Assembly (NCBI GenBank): GCA_902790525.1
Contig: CADASI010000018.1
Span: 1 to 41,192, forward strand
Source: an uncultured Eubacteriales bacterium
GTDB lineage: Bacteria > Bacillota > Clostridia > Christensenellales > Aristaeellaceae
Reading direction: 5' to 3'
DNA: 41,192 nt
The notes under the pieces were generated by a model that searched no databases, was not told where the DNA came from, and worked only from the letters and a program-made list of their open reading frames with translations. Position numbers and translations under genes: made by a program. This document shows, in pieces, positions 32,377 to 40,931 of the stretch. Positions within the stretch are counted from its first letter, which is position 1. Every line of letters begins with the position of its first letter.

Positions 32377-33555
32377 ATGTTTGACTTCAAGTACTACACC
32401 CCCACGAAGGTGGTCTTTGGACGGAACACGGAGGCCAGGGTCGCGGAGCTGATCCGCGAGTTTGGCGGCAGCAGGGTGCTGATCCACTACGGCGGCGGCA
32501 GCGTGGTGCGCTCGGGGCTTTTGAAGAAGGTCACGGACACGCTGGATAAAGCCGGCATCCCCTACGTCACGCTGGGCGGCGCGGTGCCGAACCCGCGGCT
32601 GAGCCTGGTGTACAAGGGCATAGAGCTTTGCAAGAAAGAGGGCGTGGACTTTCTGCTGGCCGTGGGCGGCGGCAGCGCCATCGACTCCGCCAAGGCCATC
32701 GGCTACGGCGTGACCAACGAGGGCGACGTCTGGGACTTCTACGACTACAAGCGCAAGGCTACGGCCTGCCTGCCCCTGGGCGTGATACTGACCCTCGCCG
32801 CCACGGGCAGCGAGATGAGCGACTCCTCCGTGATCACCAAGGAGGAGGGCTGGATCAAGCGCGGCTACAGCAGCGACTTCGCCCGGGCCAAATTCGCCAT
32901 CATGAACCCGGAGCTCACCATGTCGCTGCCGGACTACCAGACCGCCTGCGGGTGCGCCGACATCATGATGCACACCATGGAGCGCTACTTCACCAACGGC
33001 GGCAACATGGAGATCACCGATTCCATGGCCGAGGGCCTGCTGCGCACGGTGATGACCAACGCCGAGATCCTGGTGAAGGACCCGAAGAACTACGACGCCC
33101 GCGCCGAGGTGATGTGGGCCGGCAGCCTGTCGCACAACGGCCTCACCGGCTGCGGCAACGACGGCGGCGACTGGATGACCCACAAGATGGAGCACGAGCT
33201 GGGCGGGCTGTACGACGTGGCCCACGGCGCGGGCCTCGCCGCCATCTGGGGCAGCTGGGCACGGTACGTCTACAGGGACTGCCTGCCGCGGTTCAGGCGG
33301 TTCGCGGTGAACGTGATGGGCGTCGAGCCCGTGGGCACCGACGAGGAGATCGCGCTCAGGGGCATCGAGGCCATGGAGGACTTCTACCGCCGCATCCACA
33401 TGCCCACGAACCTGCGGGAGCTGGGGGTCAACCCCACCGAGGCGGAGTTTGCCGACATGGCCCACAAGTGCGCTGTGGGCGTGAACGGCGCGAAGGGCTC
33501 CGCCAAGCTGCTGCACGAGGCAGACATGCTGGCGATCTACAAGGCCAGCATGTGA
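32377..33555 (+). CDS. iron-type (group III) NAD(P)H-dependent alcohol dehydrogenase
   Basis: 392-residue Fe-ADH of the butanol dehydrogenase/YqhD branch, reducing aldehydes to alcohols. It has the nucleotide motif GGGSAIDSAK (about 95-104), AATGSEMSDSSVI, and metal ligands in CADIMMHTMERY and HKMEHELGGLYDVAHGAGLA. AAAGGAGG lies 8 bases before ATG 32377; the frame stays open further upstream without a suitable start. It is monocistronic, ending at the terminator 33568-33603. Its link to purine breakdown may be redox balancing, which is a guess. Confidence 0.9.
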   Translation: MFDFKYYTPTKVVFGRNTEARVAELIREFGGSRVLIHYGGGSVVRSGLLKKVTDTLDKAGIPYVTLGGAVPNPRLSLVYKGIELCKKEGVDFLLAVGGGSAIDSAKAIGYGVTNEGDVWDFYDYKRKATACLPLGVILTLAATGSEMSDSSVITKEEGWIKRGYSSDFARAKFAIMNPELTMSLPDYQTACGCADIMMHTMERYFTNGGNMEITDSMAEGLLRTVMTNAEILVKDPKNYDARAEVMWAGSLSHNGLTGCGNDGGDWMTHKMEHELGGLYDVAHGAGLAAIWGSWARYVYRDCLPRFRRFAVNVMGVEPVGTDEEIALRGIEAMEDFYRRIHMPTNLRELGVNPTEAEFADMAHKCAVGVNGAKGSAKLLHEADMLAIYKASM

Positions 33556-33567
33556 GCCTGTATGCCA

Positions 33568-33610
33568 CGCGGCGCCTTCCCCCGATGCGGGGAAGGCGCC
33601 GCGCGTCTTT
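33568..33610 (+). terminator. Rho-independent terminator after the iron alcohol dehydrogenase
   Basis: Perfect 15-bp stem (33568-33582 with 33589-33603) and a CGATGC loop, followed by GTCTTT on the plus strand. The T-run is weak but the stem is very stable. It also sits at the 3' end of the convergent zinc alcohol dehydrogenase operon and could stop both. Confidence 0.82.
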
Positions 33611-33613
33611 ATA

Positions 33614-34681
33614 TCATTCCATCTCCATATTGACGCACACCTTGCCGGTCTTGCCGGTGGCGAATATGGCGTAGGCCTTGTCGGTATCCTTGAGGGCAAA
33701 GCGGTGGGTGATGATGGCGTTGGGGTGGATGCGCTTGCGGGCCAGGAACTCCACCAGCCGCTCCATGTTGGCCACGCTGGTCACCCAGGAGCCGTACAGC
33801 GTGAGGTTCTTGTGCAAGAGCAGCGGGCTGGGCTCGAAGGTCACGGTGCCCTGCTCGCCCAGGAACACCACCCGGCCCCACATCCGCGCGGCCTCCAGGC
33901 AGCGATGGCGGCCCACGGCGCTGCCGGAGCAGTCGATGGCCACCTCCACGCCGGTGCCGCCGGTGAAGTCCATGATCTTTTGAACGCACTCATCGTCCCC
34001 CAGGAACACAGCGTCCGCGCCGCACTTCTCCCGGGCCATGGCCATGCGCTCCTCGGAGATGTCCACGCCCACGGTCTGCGCGCCCAGGGCCCTGGCGAGC
34101 ATCAGCGTCGCCTGGCCCACCGGGCCCAGGCCCATCACCAGCACGCGGTCCGCGCCGGACACGCCCGCGCGCATCAGGCCCTGCCAGGCCGTGCCGAAGC
34201 CGCAGGACACCATCGCGCCGTCCTCGTAGGTCAAAAAGTCCGGCAGGTGGATGCAGGTGGCGGCGTCCGCCACCATGTACTCCGCCAGCGCGCCGTCCCG
34301 CTGCCAGCCGTAGGCCCGGCGCTCGGGGTTCTGGCAGTTGATGAAGTACCCCTTGCGGCACTCGTCGCAGTAGCCGCAGCCCTGGATGTGGTACACCAGC
34401 ACCCGGTCGCCCTCGCGAAAGTCCAGCACGCCCTCGCCCACGGCCACCACCTGGCCGCTGGGCTCGTGGCCCGCGATCACGTCGTCGTAGCGCGCGCCGC
34501 CGGTCTTGTCGGTGTGCTCGTAGTAGATGTACTTGAGGTCGCTGCCGCACAGGCTGGCGGCCTTCATCTTCAGAAGCACCTGCCCCGGGCCGGGCCTGGG
34601 CACCTCCACCGTCACGCACTGCACCTTCGCGCCGCCGGGCAGCTTCATGCCCATCATCAGCTTCCGCGTCTCGCTCGCCAT
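33614..34681 (-). CDS. zinc-dependent alcohol/polyol dehydrogenase (MDR family)
   Basis: 355-residue medium-chain dehydrogenase. Catalytic zinc ligands are C45 (LCGSD) and H72-E73 (GHE); the structural zinc site is C102, C105, C108 and C116. The NAD(P) loop is VMGLGPVGQ (about 176-184). As last gene of the sugar-transport operon, it may oxidise a sugar, polyol or sugar-derived alcohol. Start ATG follows GGAAAGGAG on the minus strand. Precise substrate cannot be told. Confidence 0.88.
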   Translation of the reverse strand: MASETRKLMMGMKLPGGAKVQCVTVEVPRPGPGQVLLKMKAASLCGSDLKYIYYEHTDKTGGARYDDVIAGHEPSGQVVAVGEGVLDFREGDRVLVYHIQGCGYCDECRKGYFINCQNPERRAYGWQRDGALAEYMVADAATCIHLPDFLTYEDGAMVSCGFGTAWQGLMRAGVSGADRVLVMGLGPVGQATLMLARALGAQTVGVDISEERMAMAREKCGADAVFLGDDECVQKIMDFTGGTGVEVAIDCSGSAVGRHRCLEAARMWGRVVFLGEQGTVTFEPSPLLLHKNLTLYGSWVTSVANMERLVEFLARKRIHPNAIITHRFALKDTDKAYAIFATGKTGKVCVNMEME

Positions 34682-34714
34682 GTTGTCGCTCCTTTCCGGT
34701 CTGATTATACCAGG

Positions 34715-34743
34715 AGAGCCCCGGACATTCCTGCCGGGGCTCT
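34715..34743. other. hairpin between binding-protein and alcohol dehydrogenase genes
   Basis: AGAGCCCCGG and CCGGGGCTCT form a perfect 10-bp stem with a 9-base loop, 26 bases after the binding-protein stop (minus strand). There is no T-run, so it may attenuate or protect mRNA ends, giving higher expression of the transporter genes. A TATAAT on the minus strand (34709-34704) follows, without a clear -35. Confidence 0.6.
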
Positions 34744-34768
34744 TGCTGTGTCAGGTGCAACCGTTCGA

Positions 34769-35752
34769 TCAGCCGAGGATATCGTGATAGTTCTCGGGCG
34801 TGGTGATCTCGGCGGGCACGGCGGTCTCCATGGCGACCTCCTTGCCGTCGATCACGTCGAACAGGGTGTTGACGGAGTAGGTGCCGATGGCCACGTCGGA
34901 GAAGTACGGGGCCGCGCGCAGGCAGGAGCCCTTCTCATACTCTTCCGCGACCAGGTAGGCGCCCATGCCCACGCAGGCGGACTCGGCGTCCACACCGGCG
35001 GTCTCCAGCGCGCGCACGCAGCCGATGATGCCTTCCTCGTTGGCGCCCATGACCATCCACTTGGTGATCTGGGGATTGCCGGTGATGATGGCGGCGGAGT
35101 TCACGTTGCCCTTCTCGGTGGTGCCGTCATAGTCGGCGTAGAACAGGCGGCCGTTGCCGTTGTCCTTGAACTCGGGGAAGCGGGAGATCAGCACGTCGTA
35201 CTCGCCGTCGGTGCGCGGCACGCAGCTGGACACGGTGGACATGGTCATGATCAGCACGCCGCAGCTCTCGTCCTCGACCAGGCCCTTCTCCTCCATGTAG
35301 TCGCACAGCCACTCGGCGCAGGAGGAGCCGATGTCGTAGCCGGCAATGCCGACCCAGGGCGCGATCTTCTCGCCGTTCATCTCCAGCGCGTCGTCAGCGG
35401 CGACCACGGCGATGCCGTACTCGTTGCACTTGTCGACGATGTTCTGGGACATGGTCTGGTCGGGGCAGCAGGTCACGATGCCGTCCGCGCCGTTGGAGTA
35501 CGCGCGGTCGATGGCGTCGAGCATCTTCTGGCCGTCCATGAAGCAGTCCTCATAGTAGAACTCGCCGCCGGCATCCTCGACGGTCTTGCGGGCCGCTTCG
35601 CCCTCGTTGATGAACCAGGTCTGGTCGCCGGCCTTGTAGATGCCGTAGACGACCAGCTTGCCGTCACCGTTCTTGTCGTGCAGCACTTCCGCGAAAGCAC
35701 AGCTTCCGATGGCCAGCATTGCGATCAGTACCAGAGCCAAGATCTTCTTCAT
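34769..35752 (-). CDS. arabinose-type sugar ABC transporter substrate-binding protein
   Basis: Exported 327-residue periplasmic-binding-fold protein. Residues 1-22 form a signal sequence (KKILALVLIAMLAIGSCAFAE); IGSC could serve as a lipoprotein cleavage site, or AFA-E as a signal peptidase I site. The mature part resembles AraF: WFINEGEAARK, DGQKMLDAIDRA, GADGIVTCCPD, AVVAADDAL. It has about 11 cysteines in the mature region, unusual for an exported protein. The ribosome site TTAGGAGGG precedes the ATG. The ligand is probably a sugar but cannot be named. Confidence 0.85.
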   Translation of the reverse strand: MKKILALVLIAMLAIGSCAFAEVLHDKNGDGKLVVYGIYKAGDQTWFINEGEAARKTVEDAGGEFYYEDCFMDGQKMLDAIDRAYSNGADGIVTCCPDQTMSQNIVDKCNEYGIAVVAADDALEMNGEKIAPWVGIAGYDIGSSCAEWLCDYMEEKGLVEDESCGVLIMTMSTVSSCVPRTDGEYDVLISRFPEFKDNGNGRLFYADYDGTTEKGNVNSAAIITGNPQITKWMVMGANEEGIIGCVRALETAGVDAESACVGMGAYLVAEEYEKGSCLRAAPYFSDVAIGTYSVNTLFDVIDGKEVAMETAVPAEITTPENYHDILG

Positions 35753-35829
35753 GATGATACCCTCCTAAGAATAGTTTTTCTATGTTCAAGGCGTCGTTGC
35801 CCTGTACATCGGAAATATTGGGAAATTCC

Positions 35830-36813
35830 TCACCGGTTCTTCTTGCTCTCGGCGAGCAGGCGCTTCTCGGTGTTGACCTTGCGCACGTAGTCGGCGGCCA
35901 GGGCGATCAGCAACAGCGCGCCCTTGCCCACGTACTGCCAGAAGTTGGCGTTGGGGATGCCCGCCATGTTGAGGCCGGTGTTGAAGCTCTGTATCAGCAG
36001 CACGCCGATCACGGTGCCCATCATGTTGCCCACGCCGCCGGAGAACGACACGCCGCCCAGTATGACCGCGGTGATGGCGTCAAACTCCAGGTTGATGTTG
36101 GCGGCGGGCTGGCCGGACTGGAGCCTGGCTACGTACACGATGCCGCCGATGGAGCACAATAGGCCCATCGTCACGAAGGACGTGGTGACGATGCGCTTGG
36201 GGTTCATGCCCGCCAGCCGCGCCGCCTGGGCGTTGCCGCCGATGGCGTAGACGCTTCTACCGAAGCGGGTCTTGGCCAGTATGATGCCGCCGATGATGAA
36301 AGCCACGATCATCAGCCACACGCTGAAGGGCAGACCCAGCAGGCGGGCCTTGCCCACCCAGATGAAGGTGGGATCGGTGATGCCCACGGGCTTGCCTTCG
36401 CAGATGATGTAAGCAAAGCCGCGCATGATGGACTGCGTGACCAGCGTGGCGATGAAGGCCTCGAGCCTGAGCTCATTGACCATGAAGGCGTTGCACAGGC
36501 CCACGATGGCGCCCACCACCATGGTGATCAGCAGCGTCACGCCGAAGCCCACGCCCTTGGACACCAGAAGCGCCGAGAGCACGCCCAGGAATGCCACCAG
36601 CGAGCCGGGGGACAGGTCGTTCTGGCCCTCGATGATCAGGTAGGTGTGGCCGATGGCCACCAGGCCCACCAGGGAGGCGGCGATCAATATGTTCACCATG
36701 TTGACGGTGGTGAAGTAGTTGTGGTTCAACAGCGAGAATACGCCGATGACCGCCACCAGGGCAATGACCAGCACGATCAGGTTGCCGTTGATCTTCAATC
36801 CCTTTTTGTTCAT
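35830..36813 (-). CDS. sugar ABC transporter permease (RbsC/AraH type)
   Basis: 327-residue membrane protein with about ten hydrophobic helices, of the ribose/galactose/arabinose permease family. The motif AQAARLAGMNPKRIVTTSFV is the conserved cytoplasmic ATPase-contact loop, and GGVSFSGGVGNMMGTVIG is typical of the C-terminal half. Start overlaps the ATPase stop by ATGA on the minus strand; the binding-protein gene follows after 77 bases. Confidence 0.92.
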   Translation of the reverse strand: MNKKGLKINGNLIVLVIALVAVIGVFSLLNHNYFTTVNMVNILIAASLVGLVAIGHTYLIIEGQNDLSPGSLVAFLGVLSALLVSKGVGFGVTLLITMVVGAIVGLCNAFMVNELRLEAFIATLVTQSIMRGFAYIICEGKPVGITDPTFIWVGKARLLGLPFSVWLMIVAFIIGGIILAKTRFGRSVYAIGGNAQAARLAGMNPKRIVTTSFVTMGLLCSIGGIVYVARLQSGQPAANINLEFDAITAVILGGVSFSGGVGNMMGTVIGVLLIQSFNTGLNMAGIPNANFWQYVGKGALLLIALAADYVRKVNTEKRLLAESKKNR

Positions 36814-38312
36814 TTCGCGCTCTCCTCCATCATGCCGAGGCTCAACAGCCTGGGTTCAGTCGCGTCCTCCCGCATCACCTCGCCGCTGACCTTGCGGCCG
36901 CGCATGACGATGATGCGGTCTGAAAGCCCGATGATCTCCGGAAGCTCGGACGAGATCAGTATCACGCCCAGGCCCTGCTTGGCGAAGCTGCAGATCATGT
37001 GGTAGAACTCGGACTTCGCGCCCACGTCGATGCCCTTGGTGGGCTCGTCCAGTATCAGCACCTTGGGCTGGGTCTCCATCCAGCGGGCGACGATGCACTT
37101 TTGCTGGTTGCCGCCGGAGAGCTCCACGATCTTCTTGTCCGGCGAGGGCGTCTTGATGTTGAAGGCCTTGATGCCCCGCTCGGCGGCCTCGGCCTCCTTG
37201 CGGGTGCTCACGAAGCCCAGCTTGTCGGAGTTTTCATTGAGCAGCGATATGTTGATGTTGCCCGAAACCGACAGGTTCGCCAGTATGCCCTGGTCCTTGC
37301 GGTCCTCGGGCACCAGCACGATGCCCAGCTTCTGCGCCTCGGCGGGGGACTTGCAGCGGATGGGCTTGCCCTCCAAATAGACCTCGCCGCCGGTCATGCG
37401 GTCCGCGCCGATGATGGCGCGCATCACCTCCGTGCGGCCCGCGCCCACCAGGCCGGAGAAGCCCAGCACCTCGCCCCTGTGCAGCCGGAAGGACACGCCG
37501 TCCACGTAGTCGGACTCGAGGTTTTTGACCTCCAGGAGCACCTCGCCGATCTGCTTGTCGCGGTCCAGCGAATTGTAGATGTCGCCCAGGTCGCGGCCCA
37601 CCATCAGCCTTATCATCTCGGGCTCCGTGGCCTGCTTGGCGTCCAGCGTGGTCACGTAGCGGCCGTCCTTGAAGATGGCCACCTTGTCCGCGATCTGCTT
37701 GATCTCGTTCATGCGGTGGGACACGTAGATGATGATCTTGCCCTGCTGGCGCAGCTTGTCGATGATGCGGAACAGGCACTCGATCTCCGCGTCGGAGAGG
37801 GAGGCGGTGGGCTCGTCGAAGCAGATCACCTTCATGTTCTCGCGGCTGTACGACTTCATGATCTCCACCATCTGCTGGTAGGCGATGGAGAGCTCGTGCA
37901 CCTTCGCCGACGGCGATATGGGCAGCTCGAAGTCGTCGATGATGCGCTTCGCCATGCTGTTCAGGGTGCGCGTGTCGATAAACCCGCCCTTGGTGGGCAG
38001 CCGGCCCAGGTAGATGTTCTCCGCCACCGACAGCGCCGGCAGTATCTGCCGCTCCTGGTAGATCACGCTGATGCCGGCCTCGATGGCCTCCTGCGGATTC
38101 TTGAAGTGCGCCTCCGCGCCGTTGATCAGGTACTGGCCCTCGTCGGGCTGGTAGTCGCCGTTGAGCGTCTTGAGCAGCGTCGACTTGCCGGCGCCGTTTT
38201 CCCCCAGGAAGGCCAGCACCTCGCCGCCGTGGGCCACGAAGCTCACGTCGTCAAGCGCCTTGACGCCTGGAAAATACTTGGTGATATGCCTGAATTCCAG
38301 CGTATCCGCCAT
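36810..38312 (-). CDS. sugar ABC transporter ATP-binding protein (MglA/AraG type, two ABC domains)
   Basis: 500-residue tandem ABC ATPase. Domain 1 has Walker A GENGAGKST (37-45), signature-region LSIAYQQMVEI and Walker B ICFDEPTASLSD. Domain 2 has the degenerate Walker A GLVGAGRTEV, signature LSGGNQQK and LILDEPTKGIDVG, the usual pattern of this sugar family. Upstream by 30 bases lies the URO-D-fold gene, so the operon seems to start there. Confidence 0.93.
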   Translation of the reverse strand: MADTLEFRHITKYFPGVKALDDVSFVAHGGEVLAFLGENGAGKSTLLKTLNGDYQPDEGQYLINGAEAHFKNPQEAIEAGISVIYQERQILPALSVAENIYLGRLPTKGGFIDTRTLNSMAKRIIDDFELPISPSAKVHELSIAYQQMVEIMKSYSRENMKVICFDEPTASLSDAEIECLFRIIDKLRQQGKIIIYVSHRMNEIKQIADKVAIFKDGRYVTTLDAKQATEPEMIRLMVGRDLGDIYNSLDRDKQIGEVLLEVKNLESDYVDGVSFRLHRGEVLGFSGLVGAGRTEVMRAIIGADRMTGGEVYLEGKPIRCKSPAEAQKLGIVLVPEDRKDQGILANLSVSGNINISLLNENSDKLGFVSTRKEAEAAERGIKAFNIKTPSPDKKIVELSGGNQQKCIVARWMETQPKVLILDEPTKGIDVGAKSEFYHMICSFAKQGLGVILISSELPEIIGLSDRIIVMRGRKVSGEVMREDATEPRLLSLGMMEESAK

Positions 38313-38342
38313 GGATGGTTTACCTCCCCGTCAGAATCCTTC

Positions 38343-39629
38343 TCAACGAATCTTCGTCCCCAGCACCGTCTCGTACATGGCGACGAGGTTCTCCTCGGGC
38401 ACGTTGGCCACCACGTTGTGGATGGGGTTGAAGATGTAGCCGCCGTTTTGATTGAGTATGCGCACGCGCTCGGCCACCTGGGCGCGCACCTCCTCGGGCG
38501 TGCCGAAGGGCAGCACCCGCTGGGTGTCCACGCCGCCGCCCCAGAAGGTGAACTTGTCGCCGTATTCGTCCTTCAAGCGCTGGGGGCCCATGCCGTTGGG
38601 CTCCATGGCCGAGAACTGCACCGGGTTTAAGCAGTCCACGCCCATCTCGGCGAAGTCGTCCAGCAGCTCGTTGACGCAGCCGCAGGTGTGATAGAAGGTC
38701 TTCCAGCCGGTGTGCTGATGGACCCAGTCGTTGACCTTTTTGTAGTGGGGCTTGTACAGCGACCGGAAGGTGTTCTGGCCGAAGTACAGTCCGCGCTGGG
38801 TGCCGAAGTCGGTGCCGGAGATCCAGACGACCTGTATGCGCTCCCCCACCGCCTGTTTGTAGATTTCGAGGTTCTTGAGCATGACCTCGGTCTGGTAGTC
38901 GAACACCTCGTCCACGTAGTCCGGGTACATGGCCTGCGCCAGCAGCCAGTCCTGCACGCGGCGGATGCCCTTGGGATGCTTGACCGTCGGGCCCGGCACC
39001 CAGGCCACGTCGCCGAAGCCCGCGCCGCCCAGCACGCCCACGATGGCGTAGTCGGTGCCCTCGTAGAGCTCCTTCGACTTCTCCTCCCAGTAGCGGGCGT
39101 CCTCGTCGGTGGCCACCTGGAAGTCGTCCTTGAAGTCCTCGCGGGGGGTCATGTCCTCCTCGTCGATGTCCATGTCGTAGGGCTCGTCGAAGTGGTCGAT
39201 ATTGTCAAAGAACGTGCCGCCCCTGGGCATGCAGTAGCCCACCGGCGCCTGGCGGTCGCCGCACACGAAGGCCCGCACGTCGCCGGCGGCGTTGCGCTCG
39301 TACTCGAAGCCGCCGCCCATCCAGGTGGGGGTGCCGTCGTCCATGTCGAAGGGCTTCCAGTCGTCCTGCATGAAGCCCATCATGTTGCCCCGGTTCCACA
39401 GTCCCACGAAGTCGCTGTGCACCGCCTTCAAAAGGTCCTCCTCGATCTCGCCCAGCATCTGCAGTGGCTCGATGACCTTCAGACGGTGCTCATCCAGCCC
39501 CAGCGCCTTGCGCAGCCGGTACACCGTGGAGACGTTCATGCCGGTCTGGCCGTTGCTGCCCAGGTCGATGGGACACCGGTCCGGCGTTTGGTGGTTCAGG
39601 GCCGCAAGCACCCGTTCTCTTGAATTCAT
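38343..39629 (-). CDS. uroporphyrinogen-decarboxylase-fold protein (URO-D/methyltransferase family)
   Basis: 428-residue TIM-barrel protein beginning MNSRERVLAALNHQTPDRCPID, the hallmark of URO-D-related proteins in anaerobes. The HTCG motif in FYHTCGCV could bind zinc, as in corrinoid methyltransferases MtaA/MtbA, but no corrinoid protein is encoded nearby. Heme synthesis is unlikely: no heme genes are present and its context is sugar uptake. Many URO-D-like genes stand beside ABC transporters or dehydrogenases without a known role. It is the first gene of the minus-strand operon. Confidence 0.85.
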   Translation of the reverse strand: MNSRERVLAALNHQTPDRCPIDLGSNGQTGMNVSTVYRLRKALGLDEHRLKVIEPLQMLGEIEEDLLKAVHSDFVGLWNRGNMMGFMQDDWKPFDMDDGTPTWMGGGFEYERNAAGDVRAFVCGDRQAPVGYCMPRGGTFFDNIDHFDEPYDMDIDEEDMTPREDFKDDFQVATDEDARYWEEKSKELYEGTDYAIVGVLGGAGFGDVAWVPGPTVKHPKGIRRVQDWLLAQAMYPDYVDEVFDYQTEVMLKNLEIYKQAVGERIQVVWISGTDFGTQRGLYFGQNTFRSLYKPHYKKVNDWVHQHTGWKTFYHTCGCVNELLDDFAEMGVDCLNPVQFSAMEPNGMGPQRLKDEYGDKFTFWGGGVDTQRVLPFGTPEEVRAQVAERVRILNQNGGYIFNPIHNVVANVPEENLVAMYETVLGTKIR

Positions 39630-39669
39630 GGTTGTTTTCCTCCAGCTGGTTTGTCTCTACCATACAGTC

Positions 39670-39688
39670 GTCCGGGTTTTGCCCGGAC
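39670..39688 (-). promoter_or_regulatory. leader hairpin of the sugar-transport operon
   Basis: GTCCGGG and CCCGGAC form a perfect 7-bp stem with a 5-base loop inside the transcribed leader, 12-30 bases downstream of the -10 box. It could be an operator or a 5' mRNA-stabilising hairpin. Confidence 0.5.
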
Positions 39689-39699
39689 CGAACGCATTT

Positions 39700-39728
39700 A
39701 TTATATCACACATTTTTCACGTTCACAA
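39700..39728 (-). promoter_or_regulatory. extended -10 promoter of the sugar-transport operon
   Basis: On the minus strand TTGTGA (39728-39723), a 17-base spacer ending TGA, and TATAAT (39705-39700). The TG before the -10 makes it an extended type. No other promoter is seen before 33614, so five genes are likely one transcript. Confidence 0.68.
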
Positions 39729-39767
39729 TACCTTCTTTACAATTTCCGAAAACGTTTTTTTATATAA

Positions 39768-39799
39768 AACAACTCCCGACCGGTCAGTCGGGAGTTGTT
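39768..39799 (-). terminator. Rho-independent terminator of hsp20
   Basis: Perfect 13-bp stem AACAACTCCCGAC / GTCGGGAGTTGTT with a 6-base loop, followed on the minus strand by TTATAT. It lies 14 bases after the hsp20 stop and isolates it from the sugar operon. Confidence 0.82.
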
Positions 39800-39812
39800 C
39801 ATACGAAGGACT

Positions 39813-40256
39813 TTATCCTTCGATCATGATGACCTTTTTCTCGGGCAGCTTTTTCGCCTCCGCCTTCGGGATGTTCACGCTCAGCACGCCGTGCTCCAGC
39901 TTGGCGCCGATGTCCGCCTCCGTGATGCCCTCGCCCACATAGAAGCTGCGCTGCATGCTGCCCGCGTAGCGCTCCTGCCGGATGACCTTGCCCTTCTTCG
40001 TCTCCTCCTGGTCGAGGCCCTTCGCGGCAGTCACGGTCAGGTAGCCGTTCTGCAATTCCAGCGTGATCTCGTCTTTCTTGAAGCCCGGCAGATCGACGTC
40101 CAGCTCGTAGTGGTCCTCGTGCTCGTGCACATCGGTCTTCATCTCGCGCGCCGCGTTCCTGCCGTACAGCTTGCGGTCCATGTGCCGCATCTGACGATCC
40201 CAGTCGCCAAAGAACTCGTCAAACAGATTCTCACCAAAGATGCTCGGCATCAACAT
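39813..40256 (-). CDS. Hsp20/alpha-crystallin small heat shock protein
   Basis: 147-residue ATP-independent chaperone that holds unfolding proteins. The alpha-crystallin domain spans about residues 38-135 (HYELDVDLPGFKKDEI; YLTVTAAK; RSFYVGEGI), closing with the conserved LEHGVLSVNIPKAE. The N-terminal arm MLMPSIFGENLFDEFF is typical of clostridial Hsp20. Start ATG 40256 is chosen over the second Met because AAAGGAGG is 8 bases upstream. Control by HrcA is indicated by the CIRCE site. Confidence 0.95.
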   Translation of the reverse strand: MLMPSIFGENLFDEFFGDWDRQMRHMDRKLYGRNAAREMKTDVHEHEDHYELDVDLPGFKKDEITLELQNGYLTVTAAKGLDQEETKKGKVIRQERYAGSMQRSFYVGEGITEADIGAKLEHGVLSVNIPKAEAKKLPEKKVIMIEG

Positions 40257-40375
40257 AAGTCAACCCTCCTTTGACCAGCCACACCGCTCGTGTGCGCCTC
40301 ATCGGCGTCGCCGCGTCGTGTCGGTCTCTATGCTTTGCCGTTTGAACTTCGGGCCCTTCCCTCTGTTCGCATCCT

Positions 40376-40417
40376 ATTATATCCATTTTGTTAGCACTGT
40401 CAATAGTCGAGTGCTAA
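40376..40417 (-). promoter_or_regulatory. hsp20 promoter overlapped by a CIRCE (HrcA) operator
   Basis: The CIRCE element is 40391-40417: TTAGCACTG, a 9-base spacer, GAGTGCTAA; one base differs from the consensus TTAGCACTC-N9-GAGTGCTAA. On the minus strand a perfect TTGACA (40403-40398), 16-base spacer and perfect TATAAT (40381-40376) form the promoter, with the -35 box inside the operator. The leader to the start codon is about 115 bases. Confidence 0.9.
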
Positions 40418-40499
40418 AAAACCGATTAACAATCTTTGAACAATATTGCACAATCCGATGCATCCCCTGCATCAAACGAATCGCAAATCAATCCCCTGC

Positions 40500-40919
40500 T
40501 TAAACGTCTGAATAGATCCACAGCTTCCTCGACAGGAAGTTCCAGATAAAGACGATCCCTGTCGCGAGCACCTTGGCCAATGTCTTCATAATATTGGTAT
40601 TCATGCCTACGACTTCGACGAAGAAATACATCAGCAGCAGATTGAACAGGAGGCCTATCCCGCTTACCAGAAAAACCAGCAGCACTTCTTTCGTCTTCTT
40701 TTTCTGATACTTTGAATCCCTGAATGTAAACCTGCGCCCCAGATACCAGTTCGTCGTCGTGGAAACAATAAACGCCAGAATTGTTGCCAAAAGATAAGGA
40801 ACGGAAAACAGGTATTCAAGGATTGAGAAAACGCCCCATTCGACCAGGGCAGATACACCGCCTACTCCGAAGTAAGAGAAAAACTGCCTGATATTCTTGG
40901 TGGAAAGCAATTCCTTCAC
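40500..40919 (-). CDS. GtrA-like membrane protein
   Basis: 139-residue protein with four hydrophobic segments (about 13-35, 38-60, 80-100, 108-130) and the motif NWYLGRRFTF between helices 2 and 3, as in GtrA-family proteins that flip lipid-linked sugars or assist cell-surface glycosylation. GTG 40919 is the start, with TAGGAGG upstream; a nearby ATG is out of frame. Its A+T content is higher than the rest of the window. No glycosyltransferase is next to it. Confidence 0.85.
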   Translation of the reverse strand: MKELLSTKNIRQFFSYFGVGGVSALVEWGVFSILEYLFSVPYLLATILAFIVSTTTNWYLGRRFTFRDSKYQKKKTKEVLLVFLVSGIGLLFNLLLMYFFVEVVGMNTNIMKTLAKVLATGIVFIWNFLSRKLWIYSDV

Positions 40920-40931
40920 GCATGTTTCCTC

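Noticed and set aside
33704-35890. 728-codon plus-strand open frame opposite the zinc dehydrogenase and binding-protein genes
   Set aside because: Spans two real minus-strand genes and the hairpin between them, with His/Val/Ala-rich composition and no known domain.
36999-38630. 543-codon plus-strand open frame opposite the sugar ATPase
   Set aside because: Antisense of an ABC ATPase with full Walker motifs; no start signal.
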